Below are positions 38,276-46,749 of a DNA stretch of 64,000 nucleotides, in pieces; position 1 is the stretch's first letter, and every line of letters begins with the position of its first letter. The notes under the pieces were generated by a model. That model did no database searches. It was given only the letters and a program-made list of their open reading frames with translations, and was not told the DNA's origin. The position numbers were made by a program, and so were the translations under genes. Source of the DNA: Bacteroidales bacterium (GTDB taxonomy: Bacteria > Bacteroidota > Bacteroidia > Bacteroidales > Muribaculaceae). The stretch is from NCBI GenBank assembly GCA_910575545.1, contig CAJTFH010000020.1, forward strand, positions 1 through 64,000. The letters run 5' to 3'.

Positions 38276-38283
38276 CAAAATTA
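38276..38283 (-). promoter_or_regulatory. DUF6377 gene -7 box
   Basis: TAATTTTG on the minus strand, 67 bp before the start codon. No good -33 element is seen. Confidence 0.4.
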
Positions 38284-38324
38284 GTATTTTCCCCGTAATT
38301 CACTCTCCTTAACACCACCAAAAC

Positions 38325-38354
38325 TTGCAGTTCGGAAAAGAAAACGTATCTTTG
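38325..38354 (+). promoter_or_regulatory. Promoter of the PPIase-OstA operon
   Basis: TTG (38325-38327) and TATCTTTG (38347-38354) are separated by 19 bp. A TTG codon at 38359 lies at the expected transcription start and cannot be the start codon. Confidence 0.6.
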
Positions 38355-38430
38355 TCAGTTGAAAACCTCCTCTCCGGCCGGCATTGCGATTTTGTTGGCC
38401 AATCGAACATATCCGAAAGTTACTGACATC

Positions 38431-39789
38431 GTGAAACTTCGTTCAACATCCCTTACCGTGGCTTTGGCCGCCGTAGCGCTGGCCGCATTGGCAGCCAACA
38501 ACAACATAGTCGAAGAGGTTGCGTGGATGGTCGGCGACCAGCCCATCTACAAAAGCGAAATCGAAGAAGCCTACCAGCAGATGCTCTATGAAAAGACGCC
38601 GATTAACGGCGACCCCTATTGCATCATACCCGAGCAGCTGGCCCTGGAGAAACTGTTTCTCCACCAGGCCGACATTGACACCGTGGAGGTGCAGGAATCG
38701 ATGGTCACACAAGCCGTGGAGCAGCGCATCAACTATCTTATCAGCAACCTCGGCTCGAAAGAAAAGGTAGAAGAATATTTCCGCAAGCCGTTGGCCGAAT
38801 TCCGCCAGCAGATGTCGGAAAGTATGCGCAACCAATACCGGGTGCAGGAAGTGCAGCGCAACATATCGAAAGACCTCAAAGTCACCCCCTCCGACGTGCG
38901 CCGCTACTTTTCCTCACTCCCCGAAGACTCCATACCGTTCATCCCCATGCAGGTCGAGGCCGAGATCATATCGGTAAACCCCAAAATCCCCCAGCAGGAA
39001 ATCGACGACGTTAAAGCCCGTCTGCGCGATTACGCCGACCGCGTGAACCGGGGAGAATCGGAATTCTCCACCCTCGCCATCCTATACTCGGAAGACGGCA
39101 GCAGCGTGCGCGGAGGTGAAATCGGATTCATGGGGCGCGGCCATCTCGAACCCGAATATGCCGCTGTAGCCTTCAACCTCAACGACCCAAAAAAAGTATC
39201 GAAAATCGTCGAGACCCAATACGGCTACCATATCATACAGCTGATTGAAAAACGTGGTGACCGCATCAACACCCGCCACATACTCCTGCGGCCGAAAGTG
39301 TCTGACTCCGAGCTGACCAACTCACTCAACCGCCTCGACTCACTGCGCACCGAAATCAACAACGGCAAATTCACATTCGAGGAGGCCACCGTTGTGTCGC
39401 AAGACAAAGACACCCGCAACAACCACGGCCAGATGGTCAACCCGGAAAACAACACCATCCGTTTCGAGATGTCGCAGCTCCCACAGGAAGTGGCCAAGAA
39501 AATTTCCACCATGGAAGTAGGCGACATATCAGAGGCATTCGTCATGAAAGACCCCAAACGCGACCGCGACATTGTCGCCCTCGTAAAACTCACAGCCCGC
39601 ATACCGGCCCATAAGGCCAACCTATCCGACGACTACCAGGTAATCAAGGGAATGTATGAGAATGCCGCCAAACAGAAAATGGTCGACGAGTGGATTAAGA
39701 AAAAAATCAACGACACATATGTGAGGATTGAAGACAACTGGGTAGATTGCGAATTCCGCAACCCTGGCTGGATAAAAATCAGGAAATAA
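38431..39789 (+). CDS. SurA-like periplasmic peptidyl-prolyl isomerase
   Basis: The protein is predicted to be a periplasmic chaperone for outer-membrane proteins. From a GTG start the 452 residues give a signal peptide (KLRSTSLTVALAAVALAALA). A SurA-like N-terminal domain follows (VAWMVGDQPIYKSEIEEAYQQ), then two parvulin domains. The first is well conserved (FSTLAILYSEDGSSVRGGEIGFMGRG ... VETQYGYHIIQLIEKRGD) and the second more divergent (INTRHILLRPKV ...). GTG is chosen because the upstream frame lacks an ATG and starts at the promoter. It precedes an OstA-like gene by 7 bp, consistent with an outer-membrane assembly operon. Confidence 0.9.
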   Translation: MKLRSTSLTVALAAVALAALAANNNIVEEVAWMVGDQPIYKSEIEEAYQQMLYEKTPINGDPYCIIPEQLALEKLFLHQADIDTVEVQESMVTQAVEQRINYLISNLGSKEKVEEYFRKPLAEFRQQMSESMRNQYRVQEVQRNISKDLKVTPSDVRRYFSSLPEDSIPFIPMQVEAEIISVNPKIPQQEIDDVKARLRDYADRVNRGESEFSTLAILYSEDGSSVRGGEIGFMGRGHLEPEYAAVAFNLNDPKKVSKIVETQYGYHIIQLIEKRGDRINTRHILLRPKVSDSELTNSLNRLDSLRTEINNGKFTFEEATVVSQDKDTRNNHGQMVNPENNTIRFEMSQLPQEVAKKISTMEVGDISEAFVMKDPKRDRDIVALVKLTARIPAHKANLSDDYQVIKGMYENAAKQKMVDEWIKKKINDTYVRIEDNWVDCEFRNPGWIKIRK

Positions 39790-39796
39790 CCTATAA

Positions 39797-41566
39797 ATGA
39801 CGGGGAAAAGCCGACATAACGGCAAAGGCATGTTCGCAGCCCTGGCGATGGCAGCAATGCTCGTGGGAGTGTCGCTGCTGGCGGCAGCGCAGCAACCGGC
39901 CCCGAAAGCCGACACCACCCGACGAATACCACGCACCCTGAGACAACCCGACACCGTGCCCATCCGGCCGGTGATTCCCGGCGAAAACCGCCATCAGGGC
40001 GACCGCATATTCCTTGAACGAGCCGACGAACTCCGGGCCAGACAGGGAATCGACTACCAGATTGTGGTCGGAAACGTCGAATTCCGCAAAGGCGACATGT
40101 TCATGTATTGCGACAGCGCCCACTTCTACGACAACCCAGGAGCGCTACAGGCTTTCGGCAACGTACACATGGAGCAGGGCGACACCCTATTCGTATATGC
40201 CGACCAGCTCGACTATGCAGACTCAACCCAGCTCGCGGTGCTTTACGCCGACCCCGGCAAGAAAGTGCAGCTAATAAACCGCGATGTAACCCTCACAACC
40301 GACATCTTCAACTACGACCTCGCAATCGACCTCGGGTTCTATGAAGTAGGAGGGGTGCTCACCGACCTGCAGAACCGTCTCGAATCCCGCTACGGCGAAT
40401 ACAGCCCTACTTCTAAAGATGCCCTGTTCCGCGAAAACGTCCATCTAAAAAGCCTGCAGAACAACGACACCCTCAACATCTACACCGACGAGATGCTCTA
40501 TAACACCCTGACCCACATAGCAATCCTCGACACCACATCAACCATTATAGCATCCGACGGCACAATCTACACCACACGTGGCGTCTATAACACCGAAACC
40601 TCACAGGCCGACCTCTACCACCGCTCACTCGTGGTGGCTTCAAACGGTAACACCCTCACAGGCGACACCCTGTATTACGACAAAAACATCGGGTTCGGAG
40701 AGGCTTTCGGAAACATCGAACTGACCGACACCGCAAACAAAGTGATGCTATGCGGCGACTACGGCTTTTATTTTGAAGTGGCCGACAGCGCCATGGTAAC
40801 CGGCCATGCACTCGCCAAAGAATACTCCTCGGCTGCCGACACCCTCTACATGCACGCCGACACAATCCGCACATACCTCGTCATAACTCCCGCCAAGGCA
40901 CTCAACGACTCTGTGACCCAACCGGCCGACACCACCCACCACCTCATAGCCGCCCCCCATGTGCGGTTCTTCCGCTCCGACCTCCAGGGACTGTGCGACT
41001 CGATGACATTCGTGCAGCGCGACTCAATGATGTATCTCGACTACCACCCCGTCATATGGAACGAAAACAAACAGATTTTCGGAAACAAAATCCAGGTGCA
41101 CCTGCGCGACTCCACGGCCGACTGGGCCAAACTGCCCGAGTTCGGTTTTATGGCCGAATGGGTCGATGAGGAGTTCTACAACCAGCTAACAGGCAAAGAG
41201 ATGTATGCCACTTTTGCCAACGGCTCAATACGTCATCTTGATGTGAGCGGGAACGTACAGGCAATAATGCTTCCGCAGGAAAATGATTCAACCTACAACA
41301 AAATAGCCAACATCGAAAGCTCATTCCTTGCGGCCGACTTCAAAAAACAGACAATCGAGCGCATGAAGATGTGGCCAGAGACCTCAGGCACCATGACACC
41401 TCTGTATCTCGCAAAAAAAAGCCTCTATTACCTGCCGCAGTTCCGATGGTTCGAACCGTTGCGACCGGCAAGCCCGCTTGATGTGTTCAACATCTCCCGG
41501 GAGATGCTCGACTTGATGCAAGAACCCCCATTCGGCACATCACGCCGCAAAGCCGCGCCTAAATAA
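39797..41566 (+). CDS. OstA-like (LptA/LptD N-domain) protein
   Basis: The 589-residue precursor has a signal (FAALAMAAMLVGVSLLAAAQ) and repeated beta-jellyroll OstA units: VVGNVEFRKGDMFMYCDSAHFYDN, FGNVHMEQGDTLFVYADQLDYAD and FGNIELTDTANKVMLCGDYG. These resemble the lipopolysaccharide-transport bridge proteins LptA/LptC and the N-domain of LptD. The full LptD barrel is absent. A role in carrying lipid A/LOS across the periplasm is inferred from the fold and its neighbour, a SurA-like isomerase 7 bp upstream. Confidence 0.85.
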   Translation: MTGKSRHNGKGMFAALAMAAMLVGVSLLAAAQQPAPKADTTRRIPRTLRQPDTVPIRPVIPGENRHQGDRIFLERADELRARQGIDYQIVVGNVEFRKGDMFMYCDSAHFYDNPGALQAFGNVHMEQGDTLFVYADQLDYADSTQLAVLYADPGKKVQLINRDVTLTTDIFNYDLAIDLGFYEVGGVLTDLQNRLESRYGEYSPTSKDALFRENVHLKSLQNNDTLNIYTDEMLYNTLTHIAILDTTSTIIASDGTIYTTRGVYNTETSQADLYHRSLVVASNGNTLTGDTLYYDKNIGFGEAFGNIELTDTANKVMLCGDYGFYFEVADSAMVTGHALAKEYSSAADTLYMHADTIRTYLVITPAKALNDSVTQPADTTHHLIAAPHVRFFRSDLQGLCDSMTFVQRDSMMYLDYHPVIWNENKQIFGNKIQVHLRDSTADWAKLPEFGFMAEWVDEEFYNQLTGKEMYATFANGSIRHLDVSGNVQAIMLPQENDSTYNKIANIESSFLAADFKKQTIERMKMWPETSGTMTPLYLAKKSLYYLPQFRWFEPLRPASPLDVFNISREMLDLMQEPPFGTSRRKAAPK

Positions 41567-41608
41567 ACTGCCACCCTTCAGGCAACAAACCCAACACCAT
41601 CAACAGCC

Positions 41609-42913
41609 ATGAACCTACTGACCTCCGACCTCCTGACATTCCTGCGTAATTCCCCCTGCAACTTCTTGGCAGTCGACAACCTACGCCATAAACTGGAACG
41701 CGCCGGTTTCACCCCGCTCGACATGCGCGACCATTGGGATATACACCCCGGAAGCCGCCACTTCGTTGTGCAGAACAATTCGGCAATATTCGCGTTTATC
41801 GCCGGAAGCGGCCAACCTTCCATGGGCTACAAAATAATCTGCGCCCACTCAGATTCGCCCGGATTCCGCATAAAACCGAATGCAGAGATGCTATGCAGCG
41901 GCAACACCCTAAAGCTCAACACTGAAGTCTACGGAGGCCCGATTCTATACACCTGGTTCGACCGCCCCCTGTCAATCGCAGGACGCGTAATCCTCAGAAG
42001 CGACAACCCCTTGCAGCCCACGACACGCCTGGTCAACCTCCAACGCCCCCTGATGACCATACCACATCTGGCCATACACTACAACAGGTCGGTCAATGAT
42101 GGCAACCCACTGTCGCGGCAACGCGACATGCTGCCGGTCACCGCCCTTCTATCCGAGCCGGGCGCAGCCGAAAACTTCATTATCAACCTCGTGGCCACTG
42201 AACTTGGAGTTGACACCTCGGAAATACTCGATTTCGACCTCAACCTCTTCGACACAACCCCTCCGTGCCTTTTCGGCATAGATAACGAATTCATCTCGGC
42301 CTCGCGCATCGACGACCTAGAAATGGCCCATTGCGCAGTGACCGCACTAATATCAAGCACCGCCGACCACGCAACCGACACATCAATGACCCGCGTAGTC
42401 GCGGTTTTCGACAACGAAGAAACCGGCTCCGGCACCAAACAGGGGGCGGCATCCCCGATTCTGCGCACCATCCTTGAGCGCATCAACCGCTCGCTCGGAG
42501 GCGACAGCGACACTTTCGCCCAAGCCGTAGCATCATCATTCATGATTTCTGCCGACAACGGCCATGCAACCCACCCCAACTACGAGAACAAGCAGGATCC
42601 CACAAACCATCCCCAGCTCGGCAAAGGACCTGTGATTAAAATCAATGCCAACTGCAAATACATGACCGACGCAGATTCGGCAGCCGTATTCCGCACTATT
42701 TGCGCCAAAGCCGGCGTGCCGGTGCAGACATTCGTAAACCACAGCGACGTAGCCGGAGGCTCCACACTGGGCAACATCCTCACATCACAGCTACCACTCA
42801 GAGGTGTCGACATGGGCGCTCCGCAATGGGCAATGCACTCATGCCGCGAAACCGCCGCCGTAGCCGACCATCTCTACATACACCGGGCCTTCGCCACTTT
42901 CCTCTCCATTTAA
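41609..42913 (+). CDS. M18 family aminopeptidase
   Basis: This is a binuclear-zinc tetrahedral aminopeptidase that prefers acidic or other N-terminal residues. The 434 residues carry the metal ligands in YKIICAHSDSPGFRIKP, VFDNEETGSGTKQGA (catalytic Glu pair) and FVNHSDVAGGSTLGNI near the C-terminus, plus a DFDLNLFDTTPP block. Length fits the M18 family. It follows the OstA-like gene by 42 bp and may be cotranscribed, though its role is peptide turnover in the cytoplasm. Confidence 0.92.
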   Translation: MNLLTSDLLTFLRNSPCNFLAVDNLRHKLERAGFTPLDMRDHWDIHPGSRHFVVQNNSAIFAFIAGSGQPSMGYKIICAHSDSPGFRIKPNAEMLCSGNTLKLNTEVYGGPILYTWFDRPLSIAGRVILRSDNPLQPTTRLVNLQRPLMTIPHLAIHYNRSVNDGNPLSRQRDMLPVTALLSEPGAAENFIINLVATELGVDTSEILDFDLNLFDTTPPCLFGIDNEFISASRIDDLEMAHCAVTALISSTADHATDTSMTRVVAVFDNEETGSGTKQGAASPILRTILERINRSLGGDSDTFAQAVASSFMISADNGHATHPNYENKQDPTNHPQLGKGPVIKINANCKYMTDADSAAVFRTICAKAGVPVQTFVNHSDVAGGSTLGNILTSQLPLRGVDMGAPQWAMHSCRETAAVADHLYIHRAFATFLSI

Positions 42914-43033
42914 GGATTTAACACACACCTAAACAGTTTCTTAAAATCCAATGCCAATACAATAAGAATCCACGTTGCAATCCCAGGCAACAAAATCTTG
43001 AAGTTCGTAAAGAAATATCCGGATGGGCCATAG

Positions 43034-44572
43034 TCAGCGGGTGGAACGCATACGCTTCTCAGCCGAGGGGTTGATTTTCTTACCCCTATAAAACGTCTTT
43101 ATATAATCAATCAGATCGTCATAGACAATCCGGTCGCTTTGCGCAACCACCTTACCCTTAGTCAACGGTTCCATATAATCCCCCCCGTTAGCCAGATAAT
43201 CAATTGTGGCCACGCGGTAGATCCTGTCATAATCAAGCGGTTTACCGTTGATTTCAATCGACACGCACTTTTTAGCCTGGGGATCGAAAACAATCTCCAC
43301 ACCCTTGCTGACCCCGTCTCCACCCCGCGCAGCCATTACATCAAAAGCAGCCGCGAGGTCACTTCCCTTCACTTCTTCCACCAAGATACGGTTATCAAAC
43401 GGCTGCATCATCATAATCTGCCCCTGTGTGATGTCACCCTTCGGCAGACTGCGGCGGATTCCGCCCTTGTTCATTATCGCCAGATCAACATCCATTTTTG
43501 CCAGACGGCGCCCCCATCCAAGTGCGAAATCGCTCAGGAAATTCAACAATGGAGCCTCGCGGTTACTGAGTTCCGATGCACTCCGCCCTATTTTAACCCC
43601 CATAAGCTCATCAACACCTTTCCTGTAAGGCGCAAGCACGGAATCCAAGCGGTGGTCAACACGGCCGTCCAGCCTTGAATCAATCGTAATCTGGCGGTAC
43701 TCCGGCAATTTAAGCCCTAAACTGTCGAGATCCACCGTCACCTCTGCCACAACCTGGCCGCTTTTACCATTCTGAGTAACCAGAACCGGCCGGCCGGCAG
43801 CATTCTCCACCCATTCCTGCCCGCCACCCGGCTTTATAAGCGAATGGCTATGGCCGCCAAGGATAATGTCGATATCCTCCGACGATGCGGCAAGCTCCCT
43901 GTCCGACGGCGAAGGCACATCATCATAACCGATATGGGTAATCGCCACCACCATGTCAGCCTTCTCATTATGTTTAAGATGCCACGCCGTGGCGTTGGCA
44001 GCCTTTATACCGTCGAGATAACCTACCCCATCATAGTTCCCCTCTGAAATCATACCCTTAGGATTGAGGTTAATCCCAATGATACCGATTTTCTTCCCCC
44101 CAACCTCTTTAATGGCATATGGCTTGAAATAAGGCTCCAGGCCGCTACCCACCAGGTCATAGTTAGTGGTAATCCATTGTGTAGTGCTGTTTTTCAGATT
44201 CCGGGCCAACGATTCAACACCATTGTCGAAATCATGGTTCCCGACAACAGCATAATCATAACCAAGCTCATTCATCATTCTGGTTTCAACCTCCCCCCGG
44301 TAGATATTGAAAAACAGAGTGCCCTGCACAGCATCCCCCGCATCAACCAACAACACATTCTCATGCACGCCCCTGATGCTGTCAACAACCACCTTACGAC
44401 GCGCAATCCCCCCTGAGCCCTTGTCAGTCGGGTCAATCTGGCTATGTGTATCGTTGGTCTGCAAAATAACCAGCTCCTCGCCACACACACCGACAGCTGC
44501 CGCCGCCAAAAACAAACAAACAGCACCAATCCGCGCCATATCACTAATCCCCATAATCGCTCTATTAATCAT
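43034..44572 (-). CDS. 5'-nucleotidase/metallophosphatase family exported protein
   Basis: The enzyme is predicted to hydrolyse nucleotides or UDP-sugars in the periplasm. From the ATG at 44572 the 512 residues have a signal (ARIGAVCLFLAAAAVGVCG). The calcineurin-like phosphoesterase core follows with VILQTNDTHSQ, VLLVDAGDAVQG, AVVGNHDFDNGV, VVAITHIGYDD and IILGGHSHS. A 5'-nucleotidase C-terminal domain (about 320-480) ends in LAIMNKGGIRRSLPKGDI and ATIDYLANGGD. ATGs at 44635, 44554 and 44539 are alternatives, but the promoter box at 44611-44618 excludes the first. Confidence 0.9.
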   Translation of the reverse strand: MINRAIMGISDMARIGAVCLFLAAAAVGVCGEELVILQTNDTHSQIDPTDKGSGGIARRKVVVDSIRGVHENVLLVDAGDAVQGTLFFNIYRGEVETRMMNELGYDYAVVGNHDFDNGVESLARNLKNSTTQWITTNYDLVGSGLEPYFKPYAIKEVGGKKIGIIGINLNPKGMISEGNYDGVGYLDGIKAANATAWHLKHNEKADMVVAITHIGYDDVPSPSDRELAASSEDIDIILGGHSHSLIKPGGGQEWVENAAGRPVLVTQNGKSGQVVAEVTVDLDSLGLKLPEYRQITIDSRLDGRVDHRLDSVLAPYRKGVDELMGVKIGRSASELSNREAPLLNFLSDFALGWGRRLAKMDVDLAIMNKGGIRRSLPKGDITQGQIMMMQPFDNRILVEEVKGSDLAAAFDVMAARGGDGVSKGVEIVFDPQAKKCVSIEINGKPLDYDRIYRVATIDYLANGGDYMEPLTKGKVVAQSDRIVYDDLIDYIKTFYRGKKINPSAEKRMRSTR

Positions 44573-44610
44573 AATCGGTTCACTTAACAAACTTAAAATC
44601 CTTACGACTG

Positions 44611-44618
44611 CAAAATTA
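44611..44618 (-). promoter_or_regulatory. 5'-nucleotidase -7 box
   Basis: TAATTTTG on the minus strand, 39 bp before the chosen start codon. Confidence 0.45.
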
Positions 44619-44684
44619 TAACAATTCCACATCAACCTGCCACCCTAAAAGGTCGAAAAAATTCCGCATATTCTAAATTTTTAT

Positions 44685-44692
44685 TAATTTTG
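44685..44692 (+). promoter_or_regulatory. Glycerate kinase -7 box
   Basis: TAATTTTG on the plus strand, ending 18 bp before the ATG. A TTG codon at 44690 is inside this box, so it cannot be the start codon. Confidence 0.45.
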
Positions 44693-44710
44693 AGCAATAA
44701 TACACCAGTA

Positions 44711-46042
44711 ATGCCAAGCATACTCATTGCTCCCGACAAATTCAAAAACACCCTCGCCGCCACTGAGGTAGCCGATGAAATAGCATCCGTCATCAGAGAA
44801 ACCATGCCGGACGCCACAATCCGGATTTGCCCCATGGCCGACGGCGGAGAAGGAACTGCCGGAATCCTCGCATCACACCTGTCGCTGCAACCGGCCTCCA
44901 TCCTCGGTCACGACCCGATGATGAACAAAGCCATAATCCGCTATTACGAATCAGCCGACACATGCGCCGTCGATTGCGCAGCCATCGTCGGACTACAGAT
45001 GCTTTCCGGCTCCAGGCGCCTCACACCCTGGAAAGCAACCTCCTATCCACTAGGGGAATTCATCAACGAAATGCTCTCAAAAGGCAAACAGAAAATCATA
45101 ATCGGCCTCGGAGGCTCAGCAACAATCGACGGAGGCATAGGGATGCTCCAGGCATTAGGGGCACAATTCACCGACGTCGACGGAGAACCAATCCCCGCCC
45201 CCATATGCGCCGAATCACTGTCAAGAATCTTCTCCATCGACTTCTCCGGAATGCCGCGGGCCGACCTTGCGCGCCGCATCCGTATTCTCGCAGATGTCGA
45301 CCTACCATTGATACCCTACGGCCAAAACGACACAGGCCTATCCTCCCTATCCTTCGCCCCCCAGAAAGGGGTAGCGGATTCCGACATAGACACCCTCGCC
45401 AACGCCCTGTCAAACTATATCGACGCCGTTGACGAAGCCCTCTATCCCCCCTCCAACCAGCCACGTTTCCAAGGAGCCGCAGGCGGATTGGGCTATGCAT
45501 TCCACCGCGTTCTGCGATGTCCCGCATCACTCGGCGCCGAAAAAATAATAAGCATGTACAATCTGTTCAATCCACGCCCCGACCTCGTGATAACAGGCGA
45601 AGGCTCCTTCGACAACCAGTCATTCACAGGGAAAGCCACAGGAACAATCTGCAATCATGCATCATCCGCAAACACACCGGCAATCGTCATCACCGGCCGG
45701 TCGTCAATATCGAAACTACCCGGAAACGTGACAGTGCTGACAACATCACCAAATCCACCCGTATCATCAAGAAACACCAACCGCACACACCACCCCGACC
45801 ACACACCCACCCGCCAAGAAGCCCTCGCCAACCTGCGTGCAACCTTGCGCAAAACGCTTCCCCCCGCCATCGCTGCATCCCTACAAAACCCACCCGCAGA
45901 ACCCTCCACAGAAACACCCACCACCCCACCTTCAGCCACGGCTTCAACACCCCCGGCAACTCCCACCCACGAATTATCGCACAAATATTTCCAAACAGAC
46001 ATCTTCAAAAAAACAATCAAAAAAATCAGAGAAAAACTTTGA
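44711..46042 (+). CDS. Glycerate kinase with unusual Pro/Thr-rich C-terminal extension
   Basis: The enzyme phosphorylates glycerate with ATP. The core (about 1-340) has the family motifs ILIAPDKFKNTLAATEVA, ICPMADGGEGTAGILA, GLGGSATIDGGIGMLQALG, and VITGEGSFDNQSFTGKATGTI near the active site. The last ~100 residues are a low-complexity tail rich in Pro, Thr and Ala, without domain character, ending KYFQTDIFKKTIKKIREKL. Type 1 glycerate kinases are usually about 370-390 residues and end soon after the TGEGS region, so this 443-residue product may be an altered 3' end. It stops 87 bp before the tRNA. Confidence 0.85.
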   Translation: MPSILIAPDKFKNTLAATEVADEIASVIRETMPDATIRICPMADGGEGTAGILASHLSLQPASILGHDPMMNKAIIRYYESADTCAVDCAAIVGLQMLSGSRRLTPWKATSYPLGEFINEMLSKGKQKIIIGLGGSATIDGGIGMLQALGAQFTDVDGEPIPAPICAESLSRIFSIDFSGMPRADLARRIRILADVDLPLIPYGQNDTGLSSLSFAPQKGVADSDIDTLANALSNYIDAVDEALYPPSNQPRFQGAAGGLGYAFHRVLRCPASLGAEKIISMYNLFNPRPDLVITGEGSFDNQSFTGKATGTICNHASSANTPAIVITGRSSISKLPGNVTVLTTSPNPPVSSRNTNRTHHPDHTPTRQEALANLRATLRKTLPPAIAASLQNPPAEPSTETPTTPPSATASTPPATPTHELSHKYFQTDIFKKTIKKIREKL

Positions 46043-46068
46043 TAGTTCAAAAAACTATTGTAACTTTG
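46038..46068 (+). promoter_or_regulatory. tRNA-Arg promoter
   Basis: TTTG (46038-46041) and TAACTTTG (46061-46068) are separated by 19 bp. The box lies 62 bp before the first tRNA. No -7 box lies in the 125-bp spacer, so both tRNAs probably share this promoter. Confidence 0.65.
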
Positions 46069-46129
46069 CACTCGCAAATCCACGACAGCGTAGCGTCTCC
46101 GACGCCACCTGCCAACAAGGAAAAGCAAT

Positions 46130-46203
46130 GGTTCGCTAGCTCAACTGAATAGAGCATCTGACTACGGATCAGAAGGTTACAGGTTTGAATCCTGTGCGAA
46201 TCA
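46130..46203 (+). tRNA. tRNA-Arg(ACG), copy 1
   Basis: The 74-nt cloverleaf has acceptor GGTTCGC/GCGAATC and discriminator A, an AGCTCAACTGAATAGAGC-type D arm, anticodon stem TCTGA/TCAGA with loop CTACGGA (anticodon ACG, read as ICG for Arg), and T arm ACAGG-TTTGAATC-CTGT. CCA is not encoded. No T-run follows; transcription must run on to copy 2. Confidence 0.95.
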
Positions 46204-46328
46204 CAACAAACACCGGCGTTCCAAAGCCCAAGGCATCGCAAGCCATCAAGTCCCTACAGCCCCTAAAGAGTTTAGAGACCTTAGCGACCAAGCCGCCAAA
46301 AACGCCCGACCTTCTCCAACAAACCAAC
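46204..46328 (+). other. Spacer between the tRNA genes
   Basis: This 125-bp purine/pyrimidine-mixed spacer is rich in CCAAG/AAGCC repeats (several C-A-A-G-C elements). It has no promoter or T-tract and is expected to be removed during processing. Confidence 0.6.
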
Positions 46329-46402
46329 GGTTCGCTAGCTCAACTGAATAGAGCATCTGACTACGGATCAGAAGGTTACAGGTTTGAATCCTGTGCGAAT
46401 CA
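46329..46402 (+). tRNA. tRNA-Arg(ACG), copy 2
   Basis: This is identical base for base to copy 1 across all 74 nt, 199 bp downstream. It is followed by an intrinsic terminator. Confidence 0.95.
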
Positions 46403-46404
46403 CC

Positions 46405-46434
46405 CAAGGTGAGCCCTTCGGCTCACCTTTTTTT
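46405..46434 (+). terminator. tRNA operon terminator
   Basis: AAGGTGAGCC and GGCTCACCTT form a ten-bp stem with a CTTC loop, followed by TTTTT. A textbook intrinsic terminator. Confidence 0.85.
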
Positions 46435-46749
46435 CATACCCACCCCACACACCGCACCCTCCAGCACATAGCAAAATAGGGCGCATGGTAAAAAACGGGT
46501 CAGCGGATTTTTCCGGTGGGCGGGAGAGAGTGTCAAGAGTATAATGTGGCCAGTCTGAACATAAGAAGAAGCAGATAAAGCACTGTCTAAAGAAGAACAA
46601 GCTATCGAATTACTAAAGGGTATGACCCCGGACCAAATAATGGCTGTGATTTCGGCAATCAACAGATAAGATGCAATTGTCCCAGCAGCTTTGACAGGTT
46701 GTGTAATCCCCGAATTATCACCAACTTTGCAATATAAATACACTTGGAT
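46435..46749. other. Left end of the accessory island
   Basis: The stretch starts at the tRNA terminator and holds the gene remnant (46565-46669) and little else. No integrase or att-like duplication of the tRNA 3' end is seen here. Confidence 0.5.
46565..46669 (+). pseudogene. C-terminal remnant of an unknown gene
   Basis: An open frame with no plausible start reads EEADKALSKEEQAIELLKG, then MTPDQIMAVISAINR, and stops at TAA (46667-46669). The amphipathic helical wording looks like the end of a real protein, but the rest is missing: a stop codon lies at 46562-46564 and nothing upstream continues it. It marks past insertion or deletion next to the tRNAs. Confidence 0.4.

Noticed and set aside
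46435-46749. Integrase or attachment-site duplication at the island left end
   Set aside because: I found no recombinase motif and no partial copy of the tRNA 3' end downstream within the window, so an att site cannot be claimed.
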